Shown here one piece after another: positions 1 through 8,990 of a DNA stretch of 64,000 nucleotides. Under the pieces are notes generated by a model. It was not told where the DNA came from. It did not search any database and saw nothing but the letters and a program-made list of their open reading frames with translations. The stretch covers positions 41,662 to 105,661 of the forward strand of contig VAYU01000026.1 of assembly GCA_005884925.1 (NCBI GenBank), given 5' to 3'. Every line of letters begins with the position of its first letter. Position 1 is the stretch's first letter. Source of the stretch: Actinomycetota bacterium (GTDB lineage Bacteria > Actinomycetota > UBA4738 > HRBIN12). Both the position numbers and the translations under genes were made by a program.

Positions 1-835
1 GGATCGGGAAGTCCGGGAAGTGGACCTGCTTCAGACCGAGATCGAACGTGCACCGCTCGGCGACCTCGAGCGTCGCATCGCAGAGGTCGGGGCGTTCGGT
101 GAACAGCGCGCGCATCTCGGCCGGTGGCTTCAGCCATCCCTCCGCGTTCGTGCGGCTCACGTTGCTGGATGCGACCGGCACGATCGCCCGCATGCACTCG
201 AGCGCGTCGGCGAGGAACGCATCGTCGGGCGTGAGGTACCGAACGGGGTTCGTCGCGACGGCGACGGCGTCGAGCTTCTCCGCGAACCGGAGCATCGTCC
301 GGATCTCGGCGGCCGAACCGGCCTCCAGACGGTGTTCGACGGCGACGACGCACCGATCGGCACCGAAGGCTTCGCGGAACGGCGCGGCCAGCCGAGTGGC
401 GGCGTCGGTGCGACCGGCGACGGCGAGCCTGCCGGGATGCGACCGCGGGCCCAGCAGGACGGTCATCCCGGCGGCGTGCGCACAGATCTGCTCGACCGCG
501 ACCCACGGATCCCCCCGCTCGCCCAACAGCTGCGCGTCGGTGAGGAGACGGCAGAGGTTCGCGTACCCGGTGTCGTCCTCGGCCACCAGGACGACGTGCG
601 CATCGCGAGGTGGTGGGGCGGGCGCACGCACGGTGAGGGAAGCGCCGAGGATGGGCTTCACACCGTTGCGTTGACACCCCGAGACGAACCGGGCGGCCCC
701 GTAGAGGCCGTCGCGATCGGTCATCGCGACCGCAGGCATCCCCAGCCCCGCGGCCTGCTCGGCCAGCTGCTCCGGGGCGAACGCTCCCTCCTTCAGCGAG
801 AAGTAGGAGCGAACATCGAGGTGCACGAAGGACAT
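1..835 (-). CDS. dnaE2: Error-prone DNA polymerase III alpha subunit (DnaE2-like), N-terminal PHP region, truncated by the window edge
   Basis: Reverse-strand translation from ATG at 835: MSFVHLDVRSYFSLKEGAFAPEQLAEQAAGLGMPAVAMTDRDGLYGAARFVSGCQRNGVKPILGASLTV..., a DnaE-type PHP domain; open to the window edge so absent from the ORF track. DnaE2 rather than DnaE1 is inferred from the SOS box and UdgX neighbour. Confidence 0.8.
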   Translation of the reverse strand, partial: MSFVHLDVRSYFSLKEGAFAPEQLAEQAAGLGMPAVAMTDRDGLYGAARFVSGCQRNGVKPILGASLTVRAPAPPPRDAHVVLVAEDDTGYANLCRLLTDAQLLGERGDPWVAVEQICAHAAGMTVLLGPRSHPGRLAVAGRTDAATRLAAPFREAFGADRCVVAVEHRLEAGSAAEIRTMLRFAEKLDAVAVATNPVRYLTPDDAFLADALECMRAIVPVASSNVSRTNAEGWLKPPAEMRALFTERPDLCDATLEVAERCTFDLGLKQVHFPDFPI

Positions 836-855
836 CGGAGGGCCCGTCTCGAAGG

Positions 856-871
856 TCGAACGTATGTTCGA
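856..871. promoter_or_regulatory. LexA/SOS box (TCGAACGTATGTTCGA)
   Basis: Palindromic TCGAAC-N4-GTTCGA, the actinobacterial LexA operator consensus, between divergent dnaE2-like and udgX-like genes. Confidence 0.85.
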
Positions 872-953
872 GTCTGAATCCTCGGGCCATATCCGTCAAG
901 ACATCCCTCAAGCTGCGTTCCCGGTCCGATCGAACCGGGTAGGACCTTCCTGG

Positions 954-1589
954 ATGTCCGAGTACTCCGCAGACGCGTTCCTTCCTCAGGATCGGTCCCT
1001 GGATTCCCTCGCCGAGGCCGTCCAGAGCTGTCAAGGCTGCGACCTGTATCGCGACGCGACGCAGGCCGTCTTCGGGGAGGGATCGGGGCGCGCCCTCGCG
1101 ATGCTCATCGGCGAGCAACCGGGCGACCGCGAGGACGTGGAGGGCCACCCGTTCGTCGGGCCGGCCGGCGGCATCCTCGACCGCGCCTTGGAGGATGCGG
1201 GGATCGATCGCGCCGACGTCTACGTGACCAACCTGGTCAAGCACTTCCGGTGGAAGCCCGCACCACGAGGCAAGCGCCGGATCCACCGGAAACCCGACCT
1301 GCGGGAACAGCTCGCGTGCCGGCCGTGGCTGGACGCCGAGCTCGAACAGGTGCGGCCGACGGTGGTGGTGTGCCTCGGCGCGACGGCGGCGCAAGCTCTC
1401 CTGGGGCGGTCGTTCCGGGTCACGCAGGATCGAGGCCGGTTCGTCGAGTCGCCGCTCGCTCCCTTCGTGATGGCGACCGTGCACCCCTCATCGATCCTGC
1501 GCGCACCGGACGACGCACGTGAGGAAGCGATGCGGGCGTTCGTCGCCGACCTCAGGAAGGTCGCGAAGGTAGTGCGCCGAGCTGCCTGA
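954..1589 (+). CDS. udgX: UdgX-type uracil-DNA glycosylase
   Basis: Motif GEQPGDREDVEGHPFVGPAGGILD and KRRIH loop (GKRRIHRKP) typical of UdgX; HPSSILRA near the C-terminus. Start set at internal ATG 954. Confidence 0.85.
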   Translation: MSEYSADAFLPQDRSLDSLAEAVQSCQGCDLYRDATQAVFGEGSGRALAMLIGEQPGDREDVEGHPFVGPAGGILDRALEDAGIDRADVYVTNLVKHFRWKPAPRGKRRIHRKPDLREQLACRPWLDAELEQVRPTVVVCLGATAAQALLGRSFRVTQDRGRFVESPLAPFVMATVHPSSILRAPDDAREEAMRAFVADLRKVAKVVRRAA

Positions 1590-1627
1590 CCAACGTCGGC
1601 GCGGTCGCGACTACGCCCGAGGGGTTC

Positions 1628-1873
1628 TCAATCCCACAACCGTTCCATATGCCAACGATCATGCTGGCGATCGAAGTAGAGGTCCCACACCGCGCCACCC
1701 CGAGCCTCCACCCGCCAGTACTCACGGTCGCGGCCGTCTGCCCACCAGCGGCCCTCGATCCGCCACTTCCCGATCACGTCCACGACCTGGTAGCGCTTCC
1801 CGCGCCACTCGAACACCGAGGGCATCCCCGCGTCGCGTTCGACCCGAACCTCCTCGTCGAAGCGCTTCGTCAT
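1628..1873 (-). CDS. DUF6504-like small protein
   Basis: MTKRFDEEVRVERDAGMPSVFEWRGKRYQVVDVIGKWRIEGRWW...EYWRVEARGGAVWDLYFDRQHDRWHMERLWD; ORF start trimmed to ATG at 1873 next to an SOS box. Confidence 0.75.
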   Translation of the reverse strand: MTKRFDEEVRVERDAGMPSVFEWRGKRYQVVDVIGKWRIEGRWWADGRDREYWRVEARGGAVWDLYFDRQHDRWHMERLWD

Positions 1874-1930
1874 CGCTGATCCCTGGCTGATCCCTGGCTG
1901 GTTCCGTCCCGATCGTCTGTTCCCCAGAAT

Positions 1931-1946
1931 CGAACATATGTTCGGG
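1931..1946. promoter_or_regulatory. LexA/SOS box (TCGAACATATGTTCGG)
   Basis: Near-perfect TCGAAC-N4-GTTCGA palindrome between the divergent 1628-1873 (-) and 1958-2662 (+) genes. Confidence 0.8.
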
Positions 1947-1957
1947 GTTGAAGGCGA

Positions 1958-2662
1958 ATGTACGCCCCACCTCCGGCATCCGTCAAGACCGGTTGGGGCT
2001 ACGCTCGGTCGGTGGGGAAGATCCCGAACGTGCCCACCCGCGAAGCGCTCCCCCGGCACGAACCCGGCGACGTGGTGGCGATCCGGGAGCTGTGGAACGG
2101 CCGGGTCTGGTACGCGTGGCCGGCGGTGGTCGTGCGCGATGAGCCCAACCTGCAGATGCTCCACGTTCCGGCGCACGCTCGTTGCCGGCAACCGGTGGAT
2201 GCCGCCGGTCGGGCGCTCCGACTCCCGACGGACCGCTGGACCCTCCAGGACGTGCGGCGCGGATCGAGCAGCATGCTGTCGTTCGCGTTCCCCGACACGC
2301 CGTACGCGGTGATCCTGGGCTTCGACGAACGGAGCGAGCTGTTCGAGTACTACATCAACCTCGAGGAGCCGCTCACCCGCTCCGCGGCGGGCTTCGACAC
2401 CGTGGACCACGTCCTCGACGTCACGATCCCACCGGATCGCAACGGGTGGTCGTGGAAGGACGAGGATGAGCTCCGGGAGGCCGTTGCACGCGGGATCTTC
2501 TCGGAGGAAGACGCCGCATGGTTCCGGTTCTGGGGCGAGCGAGGAGCGGAGCACGTCTTGCTGCGGGAGCCTCCGTTCGATCGGGACTGGTCGACATGGC
2601 GCCCGGAGCCGGGTTGGGAGGACGCCGACCTGCCGCGGAACTGGGATCTCGCGCCGGCGTGA
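1958..2662 (+). CDS. DUF402 domain protein
   Basis: ...VWYAWPAVVVRDEPNLQML...YINLEEPLTRSAAGFDTVDHVLDVTIPPDRNGWSWKDEDEL..., the DUF402 pattern; a GTG near 2012 is an alternative start. Confidence 0.75.
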   Translation: MYAPPPASVKTGWGYARSVGKIPNVPTREALPRHEPGDVVAIRELWNGRVWYAWPAVVVRDEPNLQMLHVPAHARCRQPVDAAGRALRLPTDRWTLQDVRRGSSSMLSFAFPDTPYAVILGFDERSELFEYYINLEEPLTRSAAGFDTVDHVLDVTIPPDRNGWSWKDEDELREAVARGIFSEEDAAWFRFWGERGAEHVLLREPPFDRDWSTWRPEPGWEDADLPRNWDLAPA

Positions 2663-2743
2663 TCACACCCGCCCTGCGAGAAACCGCATCCGGAGGGGCG
2701 TAGTATCCGGCCGTTCTCGGCCAACGGTATAGGGGGGTTTCGT

Positions 2744-3580
2744 ATGGATGATTCGGGCGGCTTCGGCGCACCACCACCGCCTCCGCCTCCGGGCGCGGGG
2801 GGTGGCGGATCGATCCCGCAGCGCGGCCTGGGTGACATCCTGTCCGTTGCGTTCGAAGTCTACAAGGCGAACGCAGCGAAGCTGATCCAGATCGTCGCGA
2901 TCGTGGTGATCCCGCTCACGTTCATCATGGCGCTGCTGACGCAGGTCGCGTTCAAGCAACACTGCGACGCGGCGCACGTGAACTCCTTGTACAACTGCAC
3001 CGCATCGTTCGGGCGGTCGCTCTTGATCAGCGCCATCACGTACTTCATCGCGGTCGCGATCCAGCAGCTCCTGATCGGCGCGCTCACGCGTGGCGCGGCA
3101 GGCGCGCTGATCGGGCGCGACGTCGACGTGAGCGCGAGCTACCAGTACGCGTTCTCGCGATTGGGTCCGTTGATCGGGCTCGCGCTCCTGGTCGCGCTCG
3201 TGGTCGGGGTGGGATTCATCCTGTTGGTCATCCCCGGCATCATCATCCTGGTGTTCCTCGCCGTTTCGGTCCCGGCGTTCATCATCGAAGGGCTCGGCGT
3301 GACGGACTCGATGTCTCGTTCCTGGAAGCTCGTGAGCGGCTCCTGGTGGCACACGCTCGCCGTGATCCTCGTGGCGGCCATCATCGCCGGGGTGATCAAC
3401 GGGATCCTCACGGCGATCGGGGGCAACTCGTTCTTCGGCGCATGGATCCTCTCCGCGATCGCGCAGATCATCACCGCGCCGTTCGTCGCCCTCGTGTCGG
3501 TGGTCCTCTACGTCGACCTTCGGGCCCGACACGAGAGCCTCACCGCGAGCACCCTCGCAGCAGACCTCGATCGAACGTAA
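2744..3580 (+). CDS. Polytopic membrane protein with Pro/Gly-rich N-terminus
   Basis: Multiple hydrophobic segments after GAPPPPPPPGAGGGG; resembles glycerophosphoryl diester phosphodiesterase membrane-domain-like proteins. Confidence 0.65.
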   Translation: MDDSGGFGAPPPPPPPGAGGGGSIPQRGLGDILSVAFEVYKANAAKLIQIVAIVVIPLTFIMALLTQVAFKQHCDAAHVNSLYNCTASFGRSLLISAITYFIAVAIQQLLIGALTRGAAGALIGRDVDVSASYQYAFSRLGPLIGLALLVALVVGVGFILLVIPGIIILVFLAVSVPAFIIEGLGVTDSMSRSWKLVSGSWWHTLAVILVAAIIAGVINGILTAIGGNSFFGAWILSAIAQIITAPFVALVSVVLYVDLRARHESLTASTLAADLDRT

Positions 3581-3606
3581 CGACCGTCGGGTCTCTGCGC
3601 CGGGAA

Positions 3607-3631
3607 GGGGCACCCGGGAACCGGGTGCCCC
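3607..3631 (+). terminator. Intrinsic-terminator-like hairpin (no T-tract)
   Basis: Perfect 11-bp stem GGGGCACCCGG-GAA-CCGGGTGCCCC 26 bp after the stop at 3580. Confidence 0.6.
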
Positions 3632-3684
3632 TCCCGGTTCCCCGGCCGTGCGGAGCGCCTTCGTCCTGTGGGACGCTTCGCGTG

Positions 3685-4905
3685 ATGACGACCCGGCACG
3701 CCGCCACCACCTTCGACGTGGAGGCCGTCCGCGCCCGCTTCCCCGCGCTCGCGCGGGCGGGCGCGGACGGCCGACCCTTCGTCTGGGCGGACGCCCCGGG
3801 GGGATCGCAGACGCCGGACAGCGTGATCGATGCCGTCGCGAGCAGGATGGCGGCCGGCGCCTCGAACACGCACGGAGCCTTCTCGCTCAGCCAAGAGATC
3901 GACGAGCTGATCGACGACGCGCACCGGGCGGGCGCCGGCTTCCTGGGGTGCGACCCGGATGAGGTCGTGTTCGGCCCGAACGCGACGACCCTGCTGCTGC
4001 ACCTATCACGATCGTTCTCCCGCACGCTCGGGCCGGAGGACGAGATCGTCGTCACGCGGCTCGATCACGACGCGAACGTTCGCCCATGGATCCTCGCGGC
4101 TCGCGACGCCGGCGCGGCGGTCCGCTGGGTCGACGTCCGCGACGACGACGTTACCCTCGATATGGCGTCCTTCGACCGGCAGCTCTCCGAGCGGACCAGG
4201 CTCGTCGCCCTCACGCTCGCCTCCAACGCCGTCGGGACGATCCCGCCGGCTGCCGACCTGGTCCGGCGGGCCAAGGCGGTCGGAGCCCTCGTGGCCCTGG
4301 ACGGTGTGCACTTCGCCCAGCACCGCGCGATCGATCTCCGCGCGCTCCACGCCGACATCGTGGCGACCTCGCCGTACAAGTTCTTCGGGCCCCACCAAGG
4401 GATGATCGGCGTCCGTCGCGAGCTTCTCGCGTCGTGGGAGCCCTACAAGCTGCGACCGGCATCCGATGCCGTCCCGGACCGCTGGGAGACCGGCACGCAG
4501 AGCCACGAATCGATGGCCGGGACGACCGCGGCGATCGAGTACATCCGTGCGCTGGGCGGGTTCGACGCCATCGCCGCCCACGAACGGGCGCTCGCGACCC
4601 GGTTCCTCGAGGGGGTCGCTCGGATCCGCGGCATGCGACTGATCGGCATCGGCGACCCGGAGCGGGTCGACGAGCGAACGCCGACGTTCGCGATCCGGCT
4701 CGGGCGGCAGCATCCGCAGGAGACCTCCGCGGCCCTCGCCCGGCAGGGCATCTTCACCTGGGACGGTCATTACTACGCGATCGAGGTGTTCGACCGGCTC
4801 GGGCTGCTCGACACCGGCGGCGCGGTTCGGATCGGGTTCTGCCACTACCACACGCTCGAGGAGGTCGATCGGGTCCTCGAGACGCTGGAGGAGCTCGCCC
4901 CGTAA
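3685..4905 (+). CDS. Cysteine desulfurase-like aminotransferase class V
   Basis: MTTRHAATTFDVEAVRARFPALARAGADGRPFVWADAPGGSQTP...ALDGVHFAQHRAIDLRALHADIVATSPYKFFGPHQG. Confidence 0.8.
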   Translation: MTTRHAATTFDVEAVRARFPALARAGADGRPFVWADAPGGSQTPDSVIDAVASRMAAGASNTHGAFSLSQEIDELIDDAHRAGAGFLGCDPDEVVFGPNATTLLLHLSRSFSRTLGPEDEIVVTRLDHDANVRPWILAARDAGAAVRWVDVRDDDVTLDMASFDRQLSERTRLVALTLASNAVGTIPPAADLVRRAKAVGALVALDGVHFAQHRAIDLRALHADIVATSPYKFFGPHQGMIGVRRELLASWEPYKLRPASDAVPDRWETGTQSHESMAGTTAAIEYIRALGGFDAIAAHERALATRFLEGVARIRGMRLIGIGDPERVDERTPTFAIRLGRQHPQETSAALARQGIFTWDGHYYAIEVFDRLGLLDTGGAVRIGFCHYHTLEEVDRVLETLEELAP

Positions 4906-4982
4906 CCTCGGCGTTCTTGCAGGGTCGACGGGTACGATGAGCCCCGAAAGACCCCGAACCCAACCTTCCCGAAGGATCGTCC

Positions 4983-6146
4983 ATGCGCATCCTGATCCTG
5001 GGCGGCGACGGCTACCTCGGCTGGCCGACCGCGATGCGGTTCTCCGCACGAGGCCACGAGGTCCACGTCGTCGACAACGAGCTCCGGCGCCGCGCGCACG
5101 AGCAGGCGGGAACCGATTCGCTGACCCCGATCCAGCGGCTCCCGGAGCGTGTCGCCGCGTGGCGGGAGCTCACGGGTCGCCAGATCGGCGTCACGCTGGG
5201 CGACCTGACGGAGTGGGACGTGGTGGAGGGCGTCTTCGCTGGCTTCGGACCGGATGCGGTCGTGCATTACGGCGAGATGCCGAGCGCCCCGTACTCGATG
5301 AAGGATCGCGACCATGCCATCTTCACGCAGTCGAACAACGTGATCGGCACCCTGCACGTCCTCTTCGCGATCCGCGACCTCGCCCCGGACGCCCATCTGG
5401 TGAAGCTCGGCACGATGGGCGAGTACGGGACGCCGAACATCGACATCGAGGAGGGCTTCATCGAGATCCGTCACAACGGCAGGTCGGACTACCTCCCGTT
5501 CCCGAAGCTGCCGGGCTCGATCTACCACCTCTCGAAGGTGCACGATTCGCACAACATCCATTTCGCGTGCCGCGTCTGGGGCGTGCGCGCCACCGATCTC
5601 CATCAGGGCGTCGTGTACGGCATCCGAACGGAGGAGACGGCACTGGATGACCGCCTGCTCACGCGGTTCGACTACGACGACGTCTTCGGGACCGCGCTCA
5701 ACCGGTTCTGCCTCCAAGCCGTGATCGGACACCCGCTCACCGTGTACGGGGCCGGCGGGCAGACGCGCGGGTACCTCAACCTCGAGGACACGCTCCGCTG
5801 CGTCGAGCTCGCGGTCACGAACCCGGCGCAGCCCGGCGAGTACCGGGTCTTCAACCAGTTCACGCAGCAATACTCCGTCCTGCAGCTGGCCGAGCTGGTC
5901 CAGAAGGCGGGGGCCGAGATCGGGATGGACGTGGCGGTCCACCCGATCGACAACCCTCGCGTCGAAGCCGAACAGCACTACTACAACGCGGCGCACACCA
6001 AGCTGCTCGACCTCGGTCTCCGTCCGCACCTGCTGGACGAGACGCTCATCGAATCGATGTTCTCGACGATCGAACGGTTCAAGGATCGCGTCATCGTCGA
6101 CCACATCCTTCCGAAGGATCGGTGGCGCCCGATCCGCCCGAGTTGA
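4983..6146 (+). CDS. sqdB: UDP-sulfoquinovose synthase-like NAD-dependent epimerase
   Basis: GGDGYLGWPTAMRFSARGHEVHVVDN; GTMGEYGTPNIDIEEG; PGSIYHLSKVHDSHNI; VYGIRTEET, SQD1/SqdB signatures. Confidence 0.8.
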   Translation: MRILILGGDGYLGWPTAMRFSARGHEVHVVDNELRRRAHEQAGTDSLTPIQRLPERVAAWRELTGRQIGVTLGDLTEWDVVEGVFAGFGPDAVVHYGEMPSAPYSMKDRDHAIFTQSNNVIGTLHVLFAIRDLAPDAHLVKLGTMGEYGTPNIDIEEGFIEIRHNGRSDYLPFPKLPGSIYHLSKVHDSHNIHFACRVWGVRATDLHQGVVYGIRTEETALDDRLLTRFDYDDVFGTALNRFCLQAVIGHPLTVYGAGGQTRGYLNLEDTLRCVELAVTNPAQPGEYRVFNQFTQQYSVLQLAELVQKAGAEIGMDVAVHPIDNPRVEAEQHYYNAAHTKLLDLGLRPHLLDETLIESMFSTIERFKDRVIVDHILPKDRWRPIRPS

Positions 6147-6153
6147 TGCGCGC

Positions 6154-7200
6154 GTGACCGCCGTCCGGATCCTGGGGATCGTGGCGGGGGTCGGCCTGTT
6201 CCTCATGGCCATCCAGGCGTACGACCGGCGCCGGATCAGCCGTCTCAACCTGATCACCGTGACGGTGCTGGGGACGGCGCTCGTCGTCCTGTCGCTCCGT
6301 CCGTCGGTGTACGGCCCGGTCTTCGACTGGTTCGACATCGTGCCCGGCGCGGAACGTCGGGTGATCTTCGTCCTGGTGCTCGGCGTCCTGCTCCTGTTCT
6401 TCCTCGTGCTGGGGCTGCAGTCGGGATCGGACACGAACGATCGCGGCTTGCGGCTGTTGATCGAGGCGCTCGGCCGGGAGCGGTTCGACTGGGACCGGGC
6501 CGCAGCCCTCCCCGAAGGCAGGCGCATCGTCGTGATCTCACCGGCCTACAACGAGCAGGAGAGCGTCGGCGACGTCGTGCGTGCGATCCCCCGGGAGGCG
6601 GATGGACTGCAGGTGATCCCCGTCGTTGTGAGCGACGGGAGCGACGACGCCACGGCCCGACGTGCACGCGACGCCGGGGCGCTCGTGACCGAGCTCCCGA
6701 TCCGCCGAGGCGGCGGCCTCGCGCTTCGCGTGGGCTATGAGATCGCCCTGCAACTCGGAGCCGAGATCGTCGTGACGATGGACGCCGACGGACAGCACCT
6801 CCCGTCGGAGCTCCCCGTGATGATCCGACCGATCATCGACGGGAGCGCCGACTACGTGAACGGATCGCGGATCCTCGGCGACTTCGAACGCGAGAGCCTC
6901 CTCCGCCACCTCGGCGTTCACCTGTTCGCACGGATCGTGACCGTGCTCACGGGGCGCAGGATCACCGACCCGTCCAGCGGCTACCGGGCCGCCCGCGCCG
7001 AGCTCCTGCAGCGGTTCGTGCTGGAGGAGGACCAGTTCTGGACGAGCGAGATCCTGATCGAGGCCCTCCGGCATCGAGCGCGTGTCGTCGAGGTCCCGGT
7101 CACGATCGTCGCGCGGGCGGGCGGGGAGTCCAAGAAGCCCACCAGCCTCCGCTACGGCTGGAGCTTCTCGAAGGTCATCGTCCAGACGTGGCTGCGCTGA
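6154..7200 (+). CDS. DUF2304-like membrane segment fused to GT2 glycosyltransferase (polyprenol-phosphate glycosyltransferase type)
   Basis: N-terminal TM segments followed by VISPAYNEQESVGDVVRAIP...VVTMDADGQHLPSELPVMI...RILGDFERESLLR. Confidence 0.8.
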   Translation: MTAVRILGIVAGVGLFLMAIQAYDRRRISRLNLITVTVLGTALVVLSLRPSVYGPVFDWFDIVPGAERRVIFVLVLGVLLLFFLVLGLQSGSDTNDRGLRLLIEALGRERFDWDRAAALPEGRRIVVISPAYNEQESVGDVVRAIPREADGLQVIPVVVSDGSDDATARRARDAGALVTELPIRRGGGLALRVGYEIALQLGAEIVVTMDADGQHLPSELPVMIRPIIDGSADYVNGSRILGDFERESLLRHLGVHLFARIVTVLTGRRITDPSSGYRAARAELLQRFVLEEDQFWTSEILIEALRHRARVVEVPVTIVARAGGESKKPTSLRYGWSFSKVIVQTWLR

Positions 7201-8086
7201 TCGCCACCGCGACCTCGGCGGCCAGGCGGGCGTTGTCCTCGAGCAGGGCGAGGTTCGCATCCAGCGACCGGCCTCCGGTCTCCTCGGCGAGCGCCCGGAG
7301 GAGGAACGGCGTGACGGCCTTGCCGACCACGCCCGCCGCGTCCATCCGGCTCTTGGCGCGCGCGGTCGCGGCCATCAGCTCATCGCGATCCAACGCGTGC
7401 TCGGGCGCGATCGGGTTGCACAGGACGATCGCCGCCTCGACCCCGAGCGAGCGGTGTGCCCGGGCGATCGCCGCGGCTGCGTCCGGCGTATCGACCCGAT
7501 GCTCCAACGCGACCGGCGCCTCCCGCGCGAGGAAGAACGGCAGCCGGTTGACGCCGTAGCCCACGAGGGCCACCCCGAGCTCCTCGAGCTTCTCGGCGGT
7601 CGCCGCAAGGTCCACGATCGACTTCGGGCCACTCGCGATCAGGACGATCGGCGTTCGGCCGAGCTCGAGGAGGTCGGCGGAAACGTCCGGCCGAGGACCA
7701 GGATGGACGCCGCCGATCCCCCCGGTCGCGGCCACCCCGATCCCGGCCCGGTGCGCCGCCCAGATCGTCGCGCTCACCGTCGTCGCGCCCAGCGAGCCCG
7801 ATGCAACGGCGACCGGAACGTCGCGACGGGCAACCTTAACGGCGGCCTCGGGCTCCGCGAAGCGCTCGAGCTCCGGTCGGTCGAACCCGACCCGGACGGC
7901 GCCGTCGACCACTCCGGTCCACCCGGGGATCGCCCCGGTGCCGCGGATCGCCGTGTCCATCCGTTCGACGCACTCGAGGTTCCGCGGGTACGGGAGACCC
8001 TGACCGATGACGCTCGTCTCCAGCCCGACCACGGCACGCCCGGCGGCGACGGCCATCGCGACCTCGTCGGATACGAGGAACGTCAC
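7175..8086 (-). CDS. psuG: Pseudouridine-5'-phosphate glycosidase
   Basis: MTFLVSDEVAMAVAAGRAVVGLETSVIGQGLPYPRNLE...VASGSLGATTVSATIWAAHRAGIGVAATGGIGGVHPG. Confidence 0.9.
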   Translation of the reverse strand: MTFLVSDEVAMAVAAGRAVVGLETSVIGQGLPYPRNLECVERMDTAIRGTGAIPGWTGVVDGAVRVGFDRPELERFAEPEAAVKVARRDVPVAVASGSLGATTVSATIWAAHRAGIGVAATGGIGGVHPGPRPDVSADLLELGRTPIVLIASGPKSIVDLAATAEKLEELGVALVGYGVNRLPFFLAREAPVALEHRVDTPDAAAAIARAHRSLGVEAAIVLCNPIAPEHALDRDELMAATARAKSRMDAAGVVGKAVTPFLLRALAEETGGRSLDANLALLEDNARLAAEVAVAISAATSGR

Positions 8087-8949
8087 GCGCCGGTCGCCTC
8101 GGGCCAGGTCGCATGGCTCCCCGCGACGAGCGCGCCCGCATGGCAGGCGCGGGCGAGCGCCTCTTCGGGCGCTCGCCCGCGCGCGAGCGAGGACAGGAAC
8201 ACCCCGTCGAACGCGTCGCCGGCGCCCGTCGCCTCGACCTCGTCGATCGGCTCGGCGCCGGCCCTGACGAGCCGTCCTTCGGCGATCAACGTTGCGCCGT
8301 TCCCTCCGCGCTTGACCGCGGCGAAGCGGTACCGCTCGCCGAGCACCCGCGCGGCGCCCTCACCGTCGGTGCCCGTCAGCACCCTCGCCTCGCGCTCGTT
8401 CGCGAGCATCACGTCGCACGTCGCCGTCTCCTCGACGAACCGCTCAACGCCGAACGTCTCGAGGAGTGGCCACGACGCTGCCTCGACCGCCATCAGCGGC
8501 GTCCGCGCGCCCTCGATCGCAGCGACCGCGACGTCGTGCCCGGGTTCCTGCAGGAACAGGTAACCGGACACCAGAACGGCCTCCGCGTCGATCCCCTCCA
8601 CGTCCGCCGCGGCGAGCTGCGCGTTCGCGCCGCGGTCGGCGACCATCGAACGCTCGCCGTCCTCCGTCATCACGACCATGACGCCGGTCGGCGATGAGCG
8701 CCGGACCACGCCCCCGACATCCACGCCCCGGTCCGCGACCGCTCCGACGCAGAGCGCTCCCGCGAGATCGTCGCCGACGGCCGCGATCACCGCCGCGGAC
8801 GCGCCGGCCCACGCGGACCACACGGCGGCGTTCGCCGAGGTCCCGCCCGGGCGGATCGCGACGCGGCCGTGCACGTCCCCGCCGCGCGCGAGCGCGCCGG
8901 AGGCGACGTGCACATCCAGCATCACGTCGCCGACGCAGACGAGGTCCAT
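8083..8949 (-). CDS. psuK: PfkB-family carbohydrate kinase (putative pseudouridine kinase)
   Basis: MDLVCVGDVMLDVHV...EVEATGAGDAFDGVFLSSLARG; start overlap with psuG. Confidence 0.8.
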   Translation of the reverse strand: MDLVCVGDVMLDVHVASGALARGGDVHGRVAIRPGGTSANAAVWSAWAGASAAVIAAVGDDLAGALCVGAVADRGVDVGGVVRRSSPTGVMVVMTEDGERSMVADRGANAQLAAADVEGIDAEAVLVSGYLFLQEPGHDVAVAAIEGARTPLMAVEAASWPLLETFGVERFVEETATCDVMLANEREARVLTGTDGEGAARVLGERYRFAAVKRGGNGATLIAEGRLVRAGAEPIDEVEATGAGDAFDGVFLSSLARGRAPEEALARACHAGALVAGSHATWPEATGA

Positions 8950-8990
8950 GAGCGCACCACGCTACCGGGCAGGCACCGGCGCGACCCGGC

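Noticed and set aside
4845-6527. 560-aa minus-strand ORF
   Set aside because: Antisense shadow of sqdB and the glycosyltransferase gene; Arg/Asp-rich low-complexity composition.
7082-8563. 493-aa plus-strand ORF
   Set aside because: Antisense of psuG and psuK-like genes; composition of a spurious ORF.
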